A DNA stretch of 64,000 bases from Crotalaria pallida. Its lineage: Eukaryota > Streptophyta > Magnoliopsida > Fabales > Fabaceae. Where the stretch lies: contig CM075651.1 in assembly GCA_037953625.1 (NCBI GenBank), forward strand, positions 134,878,501 to 134,942,500, in the 5' to 3' direction. Of the stretch, positions 1-11,921 are shown piece by piece. Below the pieces are notes generated by a model. It was not told where the DNA came from. It saw only the letters and a program-made list of their open reading frames with translations, and searched no databases. Each line of letters opens with the position of its first letter. Within the stretch, counting starts at the first letter, position 1. The translations under genes and the position numbers were made by a program.

Positions 1-5
1 AACAA

Positions 6-1742
6 TCATGCTTTGCTTTTTGGTATCCAAATGGTTTTGGATCCATTTTTGTTAGTGTAGGGACTTTCACCCTTTTTCATCCAAACAAAATCTCCTTTAG
101 GTATACCATGCATTTTAACATAACACACATTTGAAGTATGTCCATGAGTACCACAATAGAAACATGTTGGTGCATTTGAAAAATCAACTTTAGAAAAATC
201 AACAACATTTCTATGAGATTTACTCTTAGCATTAGTATAACCCAAACCAAACTTGTTTGAATTTTCTCTTTGAAAATTTAACAATGTGCGCAATCTAATG
301 TCACCACTTGTGAAACTTGCAAGCTTATTTTTCAAAATAGCAGTTTCATCTTTAAGCAACTTGCAATTCTCACAATCAACCACAATATTCACTCTACTAG
401 CACAATCACAAGAAGAACTAGCATATATAAGATCAAGAGTCTCATTTTCAAGATTAAGCTCATCAACTTGTTTTTGAAGATCTAAAATCTCTTTTTGATG
501 TTTCAAAATGAGCTTCTTCCTTTAAATGTTTTTCAAAGCTAGTTTTTCAAGTTGTTCATGCATTTCTTCATAAGCATTGTATAACAATTCATATTTAGAA
601 GAAATTTCGGATTTAGTATGACTTACATCACTTTCCTCGCTTTGATAACTTGATTCATCATTTGAACTTTGTTCTTCATCATCTACTAGAGTTATCAAGT
701 TGAGACAAGCGGCTTCTTCATTATCCGATGAACTACTCGATGTGCTTTTCTTGTTATCTTCATCACTATCCCAAACTATGTATGCTCTTTTAGATTTAGA
801 ATTTTTCTTGTCTTTCTCCTTTTTCTTGAGATACCTAGAGCATGAGTACTTGAGATGTCCGGGTTTTCCGCATTCATGGCAAACTACACCTTCTTTTGAT
901 GTCTTGGTCTTGTAGTGTGGGGAATCCTTCTCTTTACTTTTGTCCTTGTTCAACCTTCCTTTTCTCCTTAGAAACTTGTCAAACTTCCTTAGCAAAAGTT
1001 TCATGTCTTTTTCATCAACATCCGAATCGGAATCTTCACTATCATCATCATCGGAACTTTCTTTCTTTTTGTATCCACTTTTGACTTTAAGAACAAGTCC
1101 CTTTCTTTCTTTGTTTTTATCCGACTCTTCATTGATACTTAATCGTCCAAGCTCCATTTCATGTTCTTGAAGCTTTCCGAAGAGTGTTGCTAGATCCATA
1201 GCATCCAAGTTTTTAGATTCAACAATAGCCGTTACTTTTGGTTGCCAATTCCTGTCTAAACATCTCAACACTTTGTTAGAAAGTTCACCTTGTAAGAAAG
1301 TCTTACCAAGAGCAAGTAAATGGTTAATAATATGAGTAAAACGCTTTTGCATATCATTTATAGATTCATTTGGAAGCATTTGAAACAATTCATAATCACG
1401 CATTAAAGCATTCAATCTAGCTCTCCTAACCTCACTAGTTCCTTCATGAGTCACTTGTAAAGTGTCCCACATTTCCTTAGCACTAGAACATTGAGAAACT
1501 CTAAAGAACTCATCATAAGATAAAGCGGAGGTAATGATATTCTTTGCTTTATAATCATATTGAACTTTCTTTCTATCATCATCCTTCCACTTATCCTCGG
1601 GGATCAATTGTTCTACACCTTCAACTAAACTAGAGGGGATATGAGGACCTTTTTCAACTACTTTCCAAATTTCACTATCTATGGCTTGGATAAAGATTTT
1701 CATTCTAACTTTCCAATATGCATAGCCTTCTCCGGCAAACAA
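6..1742 (-). pseudogene. Copia-type Gag, unit 1 (split by one in-frame stop)
   Basis: The first block (1,742-522) is a UBN2/Copia gag domain: an N-terminal YWKVRMKIF motif, then a helical capsid-like region, a Lys/Asp/Ser-rich linker and a CCHC knuckle, CHECGKPGHLKYSC. A TAA at 522-524 stops it. The same frame then continues (506-6) through a coiled-coil-like segment and a second knuckle, CFYCGTHGHTSNVC, to a TGA at 6-8. There is no ATG before the gag domain; the first in-frame one is at 1,703-1,701. A short ATG frame at 1,795-1,754 runs out of register and stops. No pol follows. The role in relatives is the particle shell and RNA packaging. Confidence 0.85.
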
Positions 1743-1853
1743 TGGAGGACGATTTATTGAACAACCTTCACACCAAAGGGATTCATGGAACCCATTGCGA
1801 TTTTCTTAAAGGATCTTTACGAAAAAGCTCTTATGCTCGTGTCTTTTGACCGA

Positions 1854-1865
1854 GCTCTGATACCA
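1854..1865 (-). promoter_or_regulatory. Primer-binding site for tRNA-iMet
   Basis: Minus-strand TGGTATCAGAGC, the standard plant LTR-retrotransposon site complementary to the initiator-Met tRNA 3' end, two bases inside the LTR edge. Identical sites occur at about 6,100-6,111 and 10,360-10,371. Confidence 0.9.
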
Positions 1866-2023
1866 ATTGAGGAAACCGCAATTGGTGGTTGGAGAGACAA
1901 AGGAACCCTAGGAATACACCTAGAAGGGGGGGTTGAATAGGTGTCTAAGCTACCTTGAAAGATTTTCGAACGAAACAAATCGAAACAATCAAAACAAAAT
2001 ATTTTTCCAAAAACTCTCAGGTT

Positions 2024-2084
2024 TACTCGAGTAGATTTCAGAGTACTCGAGTAGTACTCGATTAAAGACTCGTTTACTCGAGTA
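2024..2084. promoter_or_regulatory. Four-palindrome cluster, U5 side of LTR copy 1
   Basis: TACTCGAGTA at 2,024, 2,044 and 2,075, plus TACTCGATTA at 2,055. Spacers are 10, 1 and 10 bp. In transcript orientation it lies downstream of the TATA box. Confidence 0.75.
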
Positions 2085-3024
2085 TATCTGACAAAAACCA
2101 GAAAAATCAAGTTTTCATTCGCATACGAAAATCAATCAATTCACATGAAAAATCAGAAATTCAGCGGAGATGATTAACACCTATATTCTTATTGATTAAC
2201 CTAGTTATGAAAATGATTTTCCCCAAGTTAATTTGAACAATAAAAGATTCAATTCAATCAATTATGAAAATCAATCTTTCTAGGTTTTCAACTAAGAACG
2301 CAATCAAATGACTTGAATATAAAGAGTAAGGGTTTAGAGATAGGACACAGTGATTTATCCTGGTTCACTTTCATCCGCTTGAAAGCTACATCCAGTCCCC
2401 TCTTCAACCAAGAGAGATTCTTCACTATGAGGAATTAGAGTTCTCAAATTACAAGTGATTGCCTCACAAGACTTCCTTCTTGCTAGCCTACAAGAGATAA
2501 CCGACACCCTTGCCTTGTAATCCTATTGATCTTCTCTCTAATCTAACCTCTACCCCTTGTTGATAATCGACACAACAAGTCTTCAATTGCTTGATGATAA
2601 TCCACACACCAAGGCTTCACCTTGCTTGATTCACAACCAAGACTTCTTCTTCTTCAATGAACGTTGCTTGATGATAATCGACACACCAAGGCTTCTTGTT
2701 TGTTGTAGTGGCTTGCCTTATTGCAAAGATTACAACTCAATGAATACACATAACAATCCTAATGAATCTCAATCAATAGCTATGACAAATCACACAAGAG
2801 ATTCAAAGGTTCTTGATCAAAGAATATGAAAATATGAAAGCTTTGATCTTTGAAATTGAGAGAGAATAGAGTGGCTTGATTCTTTGTAAAATGAATATCA
2901 AAATGATGTGTTATGATCACAAAGATTAGGAAAAGGTTTTTTATAGAATACCCAAAAATTATGGCACTTGAAAACTGATTTTGAGAAGTGAAAATCGTAT
3001 TTTAAAAATCAGTTCAGCAGTGTT

Positions 3025-3085
3025 TACTCGAGTAAATTGCAGCATACTCGAGTAGTACTCGATTAAACAAACTCATACTCGAGTA
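3025..3085. promoter_or_regulatory. Four-palindrome cluster, U3 side of LTR copy 1
   Basis: TACTCGAGTA at 3,025, 3,045 and 3,076, plus TACTCGATTA at 3,056: the same offsets as the cluster at 2,024 but different 10-bp spacer sequences. It lies about 80-140 bp upstream of the TATA-like box in transcript orientation. Confidence 0.75.
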
Positions 3086-3436
3086 AAACTATACTGCACT
3101 TGTTTAAAACTTGTTTTCTCAAAAACCATCCTTTCCTTTAAAACCTTTAAGCCACCTATTGATTCTAGATTAAGTGAAAACTCAAATTATGATTTAATCA
3201 TGACTTATGAATGAGATTCACTACCCTCTAATCAAACTACCCAAATGAAAACCTATGAAGCTTGAGAGGCAAAAGATAAAACAAAAACAATTACACTCAA
3301 ACTTAAGTCTTCATGAGCTTGTTCTCTCTTCTTCACTTGATGTTTGTTGTTGCTTGTTGAACTTGAACTTGATCATCACATGATAGCTTGTTCAAAACAC
3401 TTTGTCATTATCAAAACATTCATCATGGAACTTACA

Positions 3437-3452
3437 ATCTCCCCCTTTTTGA
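3437..3452 (-). promoter_or_regulatory. Polypurine tract
   Basis: Minus-strand AAAAAGGGGGAGAT abuts the LTR start and would prime plus-strand DNA synthesis. The second copy is at 7,684-7,699. It is absent beside LTR copy 3, as expected for an outer 5' LTR. Confidence 0.85.
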
Positions 3453-3759
3453 AAATGACAAACCATGTTTTGAAGTTCTCCAAAAGTTCTTTGAAGTTGT
3501 TGATGCTTTAACAATTTGATCACTTGGTGAGACTCTTGCTCCTCCTCAATAAATGCTTTTGACATTTGAATCCAATTGAGATAAGCTTGATTCTCCCCCT
3601 ATCTTCAACAACTTTGCTCAACCTACATAAAAACAACAAAAACAACCTTTCTCCAAACAAACATCTAAAAATCATATTATTTCTCCACCTTTGAGAAACA
3701 TTCCAATCAATTTCAAAACATCATATTTCTACCCCTTTGGCATTATCAAAAAGTAATAT

Positions 3760-4189
3760 ATACCAATTGAAATATAACATCTAAGCCAAGGTAAGAAATC
3801 AATGATCATTTCTTTACAACATTGATACCAATTGAACAAATACAATAAAACTATACTTTGCAATGTGATATCAATTGGCAAGAGAATATAACAATGAAAT
3901 ATGATACCAATTGAGAACTAAAATGTCATAATATCACTTAACAAAGAAGATATCAATTGTAAAGAAGTACAATAATCACAAATATTTGATACTAAATGTG
4001 ATTTTTATTTAATAACAACCAAAGCATGTCACTATATCATGATAACCATCTATGAATCTACTCAAAGATACCAAATGATTTAATTAAACATTTAGAAAAG
4101 TAATACCAATTGAGAAGATACCATATGAAGTTCACAATCTATCAACAACATTTGTACCATATTGTAGGACTTCTTTTGATACCAATTGA
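3760..4189 (-). repeat. Cluster of PBS-like 12-mers near the 3' end of the internal region
   Basis: At least seven copies of TCAATTGGTATC or close variants (plus-strand GATACCAATTGA at 3,824, 3,903 and 4,178; variants at 3,760, 3,867, 3,949 and 4,102; weaker ones at 4,067 and 4,117) lie between gag and the polypurine tract. The same 12-mer spans the real LTR/primer-binding-site junction (1,859-1,870). The cluster is repeated in the next unit at about 8,020-8,450. Confidence 0.75.
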
Positions 4190-4251
4190 AGATGCAAATA
4201 TGAATAACACTTGTAAGCTCTCTTTGCTCTTCAATCTTACCTACAAAACAA

Positions 4252-5988
4252 TCATGCTTTGCTTTTTGGTATCCAAATGGTTTTGGATCCATTTTTGTTA
4301 GTGTAGGGACTTTCACCCTTTTTCATCCAAACAAAATCTCCTTTAGGTATACCATGCATTTTAACATAACACACATTTGAAGTATGTCCATGAGTACCAC
4401 AATAGAAACATGTTGGTGCATTTGAAAAATCAACTTTAGAAAAATCAACAACATTTCTATGAGATTTACTCTTAGCATTAGTATAACCCAAACCAAACTT
4501 GTTTGAATTTTCTCTTTGAAAATTTAACAATGTGCGCAATCTAATGTCACCACTTGTGAAACTTGCAAGCTTATTTTTCAAAATAGCATTTTCATCTTTA
4601 AGCAACTTGCAATTCTCACAATCAACCACAATATTCACTCTACTAGCACAATCACAAGAAGAACTAGCATATATAAGATCAAGAGTCTCATTTTCAAGAT
4701 TAAGCTCATCAACTTGTTTTTGAAGATCTAAAATCTCTTTTTGATGTTTCAAAATGAGCTTCTTCCTTTAAATGTTTTTCAAAGCTAGTTTTTCAAGTTG
4801 TTCATGCATTTCTTCATAAGCATTGTATAACAATTCATATTTAGAAGAAATTTCGGATTTAGTATGACTTACATCACTTTCCTCGCTTTGATAACTTGAT
4901 TCATCATTTGAACTTTGTTCTTCATCATCTACTAGAGTTATCAAGTTGAGACAAGCGGCTTCTTCATTATCCGATGAACTACTCGATGTGCTTTTCTTGT
5001 TATCTTCATCACTATCCCAAACTATGTATGCTCTTTTAGATTTAGAATTTTTCTTGTCTTTCTCCTTTTTCTTGAGATACCTAGAGCATGAGTACTTGAG
5101 ATGTCCGGGTTTTCCGCATTCATGGCAAACTACACCTTCTTTTGATGTCTTGGTCTTGTAGTGTGGGGAATCCTTCTCTTTACTTTTGTCCTTGTTCAAC
5201 CTTCCTTTTCTCCTTAGAAACTTGTCAAACTTCCTTAGCAAAAGTTTCATGTCTTTTTCATCAACATCCGAATCGGAATCTTCACTATCATCATCATCGG
5301 AACTTTCTTTCTTTTTGTATCCACTTTTGACTTTAAGAGCAAGTCCCTTTCTTTCTTTGTTTTTATCCGACTCTTCATTGATACTTAATCGTCCAAGCTC
5401 CATTTCATGTTCTTGAAGCTTTCCGAAGAGTGTTGCTAGATCCATAGCATCCAAGTTTTTAGATTCAACAATAGCCGTTACTTTTGGTTGCCAATTCCTG
5501 TCTAAACATCTCAACACTTTGTTAGAAAGTTCACCTTGTAAGAAAGTCTTACCAAGAGCAAGTAAATGGTTAATAATATGAGTAAAACGCTTTTGCATAT
5601 CATTTATAGATTCATTTGGAAGCATTTGAAACAATTCATAATCACGCATTAAAGCATTCAATCTAGCTCTCCTAACCTCACTAGTTCCTTCATGAGTCAC
5701 TTGTAAAGTGTCCCACATTTCCTTAGCACTAGAACATTGAGAAACTCTAAAGAACTCATCATAAGATAAAGCGGAGGTAATGATATTCTTTGTTTTATAA
5801 TCATATTGAACTTTCTTTCTATCATCATCCTTCCACTTATCCTCGGGGATCAATTGTTCTACACCTTCAACTAAACTAGAGGGGATATGAGGACCTTTTT
5901 CAACTACTTTCCAAATTTCACTATCTATGGCTTGGATAAAGATTTTCATTCTAACTTTCCAATATGCATAGCCTTCTCCGGCAAACAA
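4252..5988 (-). pseudogene. Copia-type Gag, unit 2 (same in-frame stop)
   Basis: Same domain order as unit 1 (UBN2 region, acidic linker, two CCHC knuckles), with the same TAA between the two blocks (about 4,768-4,770) and the same lack of an upstream in-frame ATG. A few amino-acid differences are seen, for example Thr in place of Ala in YDYKxKNII, and Asn rather than Thr in LKDExAIL. The shared lesions show the units copied an already broken gag. Confidence 0.85.
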
Positions 5989-6113
5989 TGGAGGACGATT
6001 TATTGAACAACCTTCACACCAAAGGGATTCATGGAACCCATTGCGATTTTCTTAAAGGATCTTTACGAAAAAGCTCTTATGCTCGTGTCTTTCGACCGAG
6101 CTCTGATACCAAT

Positions 6114-7683
6114 TGAGGAAACCGCAATTGGTGGTTGGAGAGACAAAGGAACCCTAGGAATACACCTAGAAGGGGGGGTTGAATAGGTGTCTAAGCTACC
6201 TTGAAAGATTTTCGAACGAAATAAATCGAAACAATCAAAACAAAATATTTTTCCAAAAACTCTCAGGTTTACTCGAGTAGATTTCAGAGTACTCGAGTAG
6301 TACTCGATTAAAGACTCGTTTACTCGAGTATATCTGAAAAAAAACCAGAAAAATCAAGTTTTCATTCGCATACGAAAATCAATCAATTCACATAAAAAAT
6401 CAGAAATTCAGCGGAGATGATTAACACCTATATTCTTATTGATTAACCTAGTTATGAAAATGATTTTCCCCAAGTTAATTTGAACAATAAAAGATTCAAT
6501 TCAATCAATTATGAAAATCAATCTTTCTAGGTTTTCAACCAAGAACGCAATCAAATGACTTGAATATAAAGAGTAAGGGTTTAGAGATAGGACACAGTGA
6601 TTTATCCTGGTTCACTTTCATCCGCTTGAAAGCTACATCCAGTCCCCTCTTCAACCAAGAGAGATTCTTCACTATGAGGAATTAGAGTTCTCAAATTACA
6701 AGTGATTGCCTCACAAGACTTCCTTCTTGCTAGCCTACAAGAGATAACCGACACCCTTGCCTTGTAATCCTATTGATCTTCTCTCTAATCTAACCTCTAC
6801 CCCTTGTTGATAATCGTCACAACAAGTCTTCAATTGCTTGATGATAATCCACGCACCAAGGCTTCACCTTGCTTGATTCACAACCAAGACTTCTTCTTCT
6901 TCAATGAACGTTGCTTGATGATAATCGACACACCAAGGCTTCTTGTTTGTTGTAGTGGCTTGCCTTATTGCAAAGATTACAACTCAATGAATACACATAA
7001 CAATCCTAATGAATCTCAATCAATAGCTATGACAAATCACACAAGAGATTCAAAGGTTCTTGATCAAAGAATATGAAAATATGAAAGCTTTGATCTTTGA
7101 AATTGAGAGAGAATAGAGTGGCTTGATTCTTTGTAAAATGAATATCAAAATGATGTGTTATGATCACAAAGATTAGGAAAAGGTTTTTTATAGAATACCC
7201 AAAAATTATGGCACTTGAAAACTGATTTTGAGAAGTGAAAATCGTATTTTAAAAATCAGTTCAGCAGTGTTTACTCGAGTAAATTGCAGCATACTCGAGT
7301 AGTACTCGATTAAACAAACTCATACTCGAGTAAAACTATACTGCACTTGTTTAAAACTTGTTTTCTCAAAAACCATCCTTTCCTTTAAAACCTTTAAGCC
7401 ACCTATTGATTCTAGATTAAGTGAAAACTCAAATTATGATTTAATCATGACTTATGAATGAGATTCACTACCCTCTAATCAAACTACCCAAATGAAAACC
7501 TATGAAGCTTGAGAGGCAAAAGATAAAACAAAAACAATTACACTCAAACTTAAGTCTTCATGAGCTTGTTCTCTCTTCTTCACTTGATGTTTGTTGTTGC
7601 TTGTTGAACTTGAACTTGATCATCACATGATAGCTTGTTCAAAACACTTTGTCATTATCAAAACATTCATCATGGAACTTACA
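6114..7683 (-). mobile_element. LTR copy 2 of the tandem gag element
   Basis: 1,570 bp, nearly identical to LTR copy 1, bounded by the same primer-binding site on the left and polypurine tract on the right. The two four-palindrome clusters and the TATA-like box are kept. Scattered single-base differences are the only changes I noticed, so the duplication is recent. Confidence 0.85.
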
Positions 7684-8511
7684 ATCTCCCCCTTTTTGAA
7701 AATGGCAAACCATGTTTTGAAGTTCTCCAAAAGTTCTTTGAAGTTGTTGATGCTTTAACAATTTGATCACTTGGTGAGACTCTTGCTCCTCCTCAATAAA
7801 TGCTTTTGACATTTGAATCCAATTGAGATAAGCTTGATTCTCCCCCTATCTTCAACAACTTTGCTCAACCTACATAAAAACAACAAAAACAACCTTTCTC
7901 CAAACAAACATCTAAAAATCATATTATTTCTCCACCTTTGAGAAACATTCGAATCAATTTCAAAACATCATATTTAAACATCATATTTCTACCCCTTTGG
8001 CATTATCAAAAAGTAATATATACCAATTGAAATATAACATCTAAGCCAAGGTAAAAAATCAATGATCATTTCTTTACAACATTGATACCAATTGAACAAA
8101 TACAATAAAACTATACTTTGCAATGTGATATCAATTGGCAAGAGAATATAACAATGAAATATGATACCAATTGAGAACTAAAATGTCATAATATCACTTA
8201 ACAAAGAAGATATCAATTGTAAAGAAGTACAATAATCACAAATATTTGATACTAAATGTGATTTTTCTTTAATAACAACCAAAGCATGTCACTATATCAT
8301 GATAACCATCTATGAATCTACTCAAAGATACCAAATGATTTAATTAAACATTTAGAAAAGTAATACCAATTGAGAAGATACCATATGAAGTTCACAATCT
8401 ATCAACAACATTTGTACCATATTGTAGGACTTCTTTTGATACCAATTGAAGATGCAAATATGAATAACACTTGTAAGCTCTCTTTGCTCTTCAATCATAC
8501 CTACAAAACAA

Positions 8512-10248
8512 TCATGCTTTGCTTTTTGGTATCCAAATGGTTTTGGATCCATTTTTGTTAGTGTAGGGACTTTCACCCTTTTTCATCCAAACAAAATCTC
8601 CTTTAGGTATACCATGCATTTTAACATAACACACATTTGAAGTATGTCCATGAGTACCACAATAGAAACATGTTGGTGCATTTGAAAAATCAACTTTAGA
8701 AAAATCAACAACATTTCTATGAGATTTACTCTTAGCATTAGTATAACCCAAACCAAACTTGTTTGAATTTTCTCTTTGAAAATTTAACAATGTGCGCAAT
8801 CTAATGTCACCACTTGTGAAACTTGCAAGCTTATTTTTCAAAATAGCATTTTCATCTTTAAGCAACTTGCAATTCTCACAATCAACCACAATATTCACTC
8901 TACTAGCACAATCACAAGAAGAACTAGCATATATAAGATCAAGAGTCTCATTTTCAAGATTAAGCTCATCAACTTGTTTTTGAAGATCTAAAATCTCTTT
9001 TTGATGTTTCAAAATGAGCTTCTTCCTTTAAATGTTTTTCAAAGCTAGTTTTTCAAGTTGTTCATGCATTTCTTCATAAGCATTGTATAACAATTCATAT
9101 TTAGAAGAAATTTCGGATTTAGTATGACTTACATCACTTTCCTCGCTTTGATAACTTGATTCATCATTTGAACTTTGTTCTTCATCATCTACTAGAGTTA
9201 TCAAGTTGAGACAAGCGGCTTCTTCATTATCCGATGAACTACTCGATGTGCTTTTCTTGTTATCTTCATCACTATCCCAAACCATGTATGCTCTTTTAGA
9301 TTTAGAATTTTTCTTGTCTTTCTCCTTTTTATTGAGATACCTAGAGCATGAGTACTTGAGATGTCCGGGTTTTCCGCATTCATGGCAAACTACACCTTCT
9401 TTTGATGTCTTGGTCTTGTAGTGTGGGGAATCCTTCTCTTTACTTTTGTCCTTGTTCAACCTTCCTTTTCTCCTTAGAAACTTGTCAAACTTCCTTAGCA
9501 AAAGTTTCATATCTTTTTCATCAACATCCGAATCGGAATCTTCACTATCATCATCATCGGAACTTTCTTTCTTTTTGTATCCACTTTTGACTTTAAGAGC
9601 AAGTCCCTTTCTTTCTTTGTTTTTATCCGACTCTTCATTGATACTTAATCGTCCAAGCTCCATTTCATGTTCTTGAAGCTTTCCGAAGAGTGTTGCTAGA
9701 TCCATAGCATCCAAGTTTTTAGATTCAACAATAGCCGTTACTTTTGGTTGCCAATTCCTGTCTAAACATCTCAACACTTTGTTAGAAAGTTCACCTTGTA
9801 AGAAAGTCTTACCAAGAGCAAGTAAATGGTTAATAATATGAGTAAAACGCTTTTGCATATCATTTATAGATTCATTTGGAAGCATTTGAAACAATTCATA
9901 ATCACGCATTAAAGCATTCAATCTAGCTCTCCTAACCTCACTAGTTCCTTCATGAGTCACTTGTAAAGTGTCCCACATTTCCTTAGCACTAGAACATTGA
10001 GAAACTCTAAAGAACTCATCATAAGATAAAGCGGAGGTAATGATATTCTTTGCTTTATAATCATATTGAACTTTCTTTCTATCATCATCCTTCCACTTAT
10101 CCTCGGGGATCAATTGTTCTACACCTTCAACTAAACTAGAGGGGATATGAGGACCTTTTTCAACTACTTTCCAAATTTCACTATCTATGGCTTGGATAAA
10201 GATTTTCATTCTAACTTTCCAATATGCATATCCTTCTCCGGCAAACAA
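8512..10248 (-). pseudogene. Copia-type Gag, unit 3 (same in-frame stop)
   Basis: Third copy, with the stop at about 9,028-9,030 and both zinc knuckles intact. Private changes include Asn for Lys just after the first knuckle (YLNKKEK) and Met for Ile in AYMVWDSDE. The flanking leader is unchanged, so the missing-start and mid-stop lesions are common to all three units. Confidence 0.85.
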
Positions 10249-10373
10249 TGGAGGACGATTTATTGAACAACCTTCACACCAAAGGGATTCATGGAACCCA
10301 TTGCGATTTTCTTAAAGGATCTTTCCGAAAAAGCTCTTATGCTCGTGTCTTTCGACCGAGCTCTGATACCAAT

Positions 10374-11921
10374 TGAGGAAACCGCAATTGGTGGTTGGAG
10401 AGACAAAGGAACCCTAGGAATACACCTAGAAGGGGGGTTGAATAGGTGTCTAAGCTACCTTGAAAGATTTTCGAACGAAACAAATCGAAACAATAAAAAC
10501 AAAATATTTTTCCAAAAACTCTCAGGTTTACTCGAGTAGTACTCGATTAAAGACTCGTTTACTCGAGTATATCTGACAAAAACCAGAAAAATCAAGTTTT
10601 CATTCGCATACGAAAATCAATCAATTCACATGAAAAATCAGAAATTCAGCGGAGATGATTAACACCTATATTCTTATTGATTAACCTAGTTATGAAAATG
10701 ATTTTCCCCAAGTTAATTTGAACAATAAAAGATTCAATTCAATCAATTATGAAAATCAATCTTTCTAGGTTTTCAACCAAGAACGCAATCAAATGACTTG
10801 AATATAAAGAGTAAGGGTTTAGAGATAGGACACAGTGATTTATCCTGGTTCACTTTCATCCGCTTGAAAGCTACATCCAGTCCCCTCTTCAACCAAGAGA
10901 GATTCTTCACTATGAGGAATTAGAGTTCTCAAATTACAAGTGATTGCCTCACAAGACTTCCTTCTTGCTAGCCTACAAGAGATAACCGACACCCTTGCCT
11001 TGTAATCCTATTGATCTTCTCTCTAATCTAACCTCTACCCCTTGTTGATAATCGACACAACAAGTCTTCAATTGCTTGATGATAATCCACACACCAAGGC
11101 TTCACCTTGCTTGATTCACAACCAAGACTTCTTCTTCTTCAATGAACGTTGCTTGATGATAATCGACACACCAAGGCTTCTTGTTTGTTGTAGTGGCTTG
11201 CCTTATTGCAAAGATTACAACTCAATGAATACACATAACAATCCTAATGAATCTCAATCAATAGCTATGACAAATCACACAAGAGATTCAAAGGTTCTTG
11301 ATCAAAGAATATGAAAATATGAAAGCTTTGATCTTTGAAATTGAGAGAGAATAGAGTGGCTTGATTCTTTGTAAAATGAATATCAAAATGATGTGTTATG
11401 ATCACAAAGATTAGGAAAAGGTTTTTTATAGAATACCCAAAAATTATGGCACTTGAAAACTGATTTTGAGAAGTGAAAATCGTATTTTAAAAATCAGTTC
11501 AGCAGTGTTTACTCGAGTAAATTGCAGCATACTCGAGTAGTACTCGATTAAACAAACTCATACTCGAGTAAAACTATACTGCACTTGTTTAAAACTTGTT
11601 TTCTCAAAAACCATCCTTTCCTTTAAAACCTTTAAGCCACCTATTGATTCTAGATTAAGTGAAAACTCAAATTATGATTTAATCATGACTTATGAATGAG
11701 ATTCACTACCCTCTAATCAAACTACCCAAATGAAAACCTATGAATCTTGAGAGGCAAAAGATAAAACAAAAACAATTACACTCAAACTTAAGTCTTCATG
11801 AGCTTGTTCTCTCTTCTTCACTTGATGTTTGTTGTTGCTTGTTGAACTTGAACTTGATCATCACATGATAGCTTGTTCAAAACACTTTGTCATTATCAAA
11901 ACATTCATCATGGAACTTACA
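10374..11921 (-). mobile_element. LTR copy 3, outermost 5' LTR of the array
   Basis: 1,548 bp, about 21 bp shorter than copy 1 because one palindrome plus spacer is missing from the U5-side cluster near 10,530. It ends at ...CTTACA and is followed not by the polypurine tract but by CCAAGGTG, which is coding sequence of the MULE/OTU gene. This is therefore the true outer edge of the array. The expected target duplication (CCAAG, if 5 bp) should recur at the left edge, outside the window. Confidence 0.85.

Larger units (their letters stand above)
1868..3436 (-). mobile_element. LTR copy 1 of the tandem gag element
   Basis: 1,569 bp. On the minus strand it starts TGTAAGTTCC directly after the polypurine tract (AAAAAGGGGGAGAT) and ends in CA two bases before the primer-binding site. 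A TATA-like box (TATAAAAAA, minus) lies at 2,937-2,945, which puts U3 at 3,436 to about 2,910. Palindrome clusters lie at 2,024-2,084 and 3,025-3,085. A degenerate direct repeat built on TTGATGATAATCGACACAC is at about 2,556-2,700, in the presumed transcribed leader. Confidence 0.85.
1..11921 (-). mobile_element. Tandem array of a pol-less Copia-type LTR element (TR-GAG-like), about 2.7 units visible
   Basis: The same block of about 4.25 kb repeats with near identity (period 4,246 bp, then 4,260 bp). Each unit, read on the minus strand, is LTR (about 1.57 kb), tRNA-Met primer-binding site, gag, a noncoding tail and a polypurine tract. Neither complete internal region (3,437-6,113 and 7,684-10,373) has protease, integrase, reverse transcriptase or RNase H coding, so replication would need enzymes from a relative. 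The 14-bp difference in period is a small tandem duplication near 7,970-7,990 in the third unit. An LTR-internal-LTR-internal order is what unequal recombination between LTRs gives. The array starts before base 1. Its right edge lies inside a MULE/OTU gene. Confidence 0.88.

Noticed and set aside
700..1170. Plus-strand open frames opposite gag (and copies at about 5.0-5.4 and 9.2-9.7 kb)
   Set aside because: Low-complexity Ser/Leu/Phe text mirroring the Lys/Asp-rich gag linker; shadows of the real minus-strand frame.
2557..2829. 90-codon plus-strand frame repeated in each LTR
   Set aside because: Antisense to the LTR transcript, made of degenerate repeats; no domain, and repeated only because the LTR is repeated.
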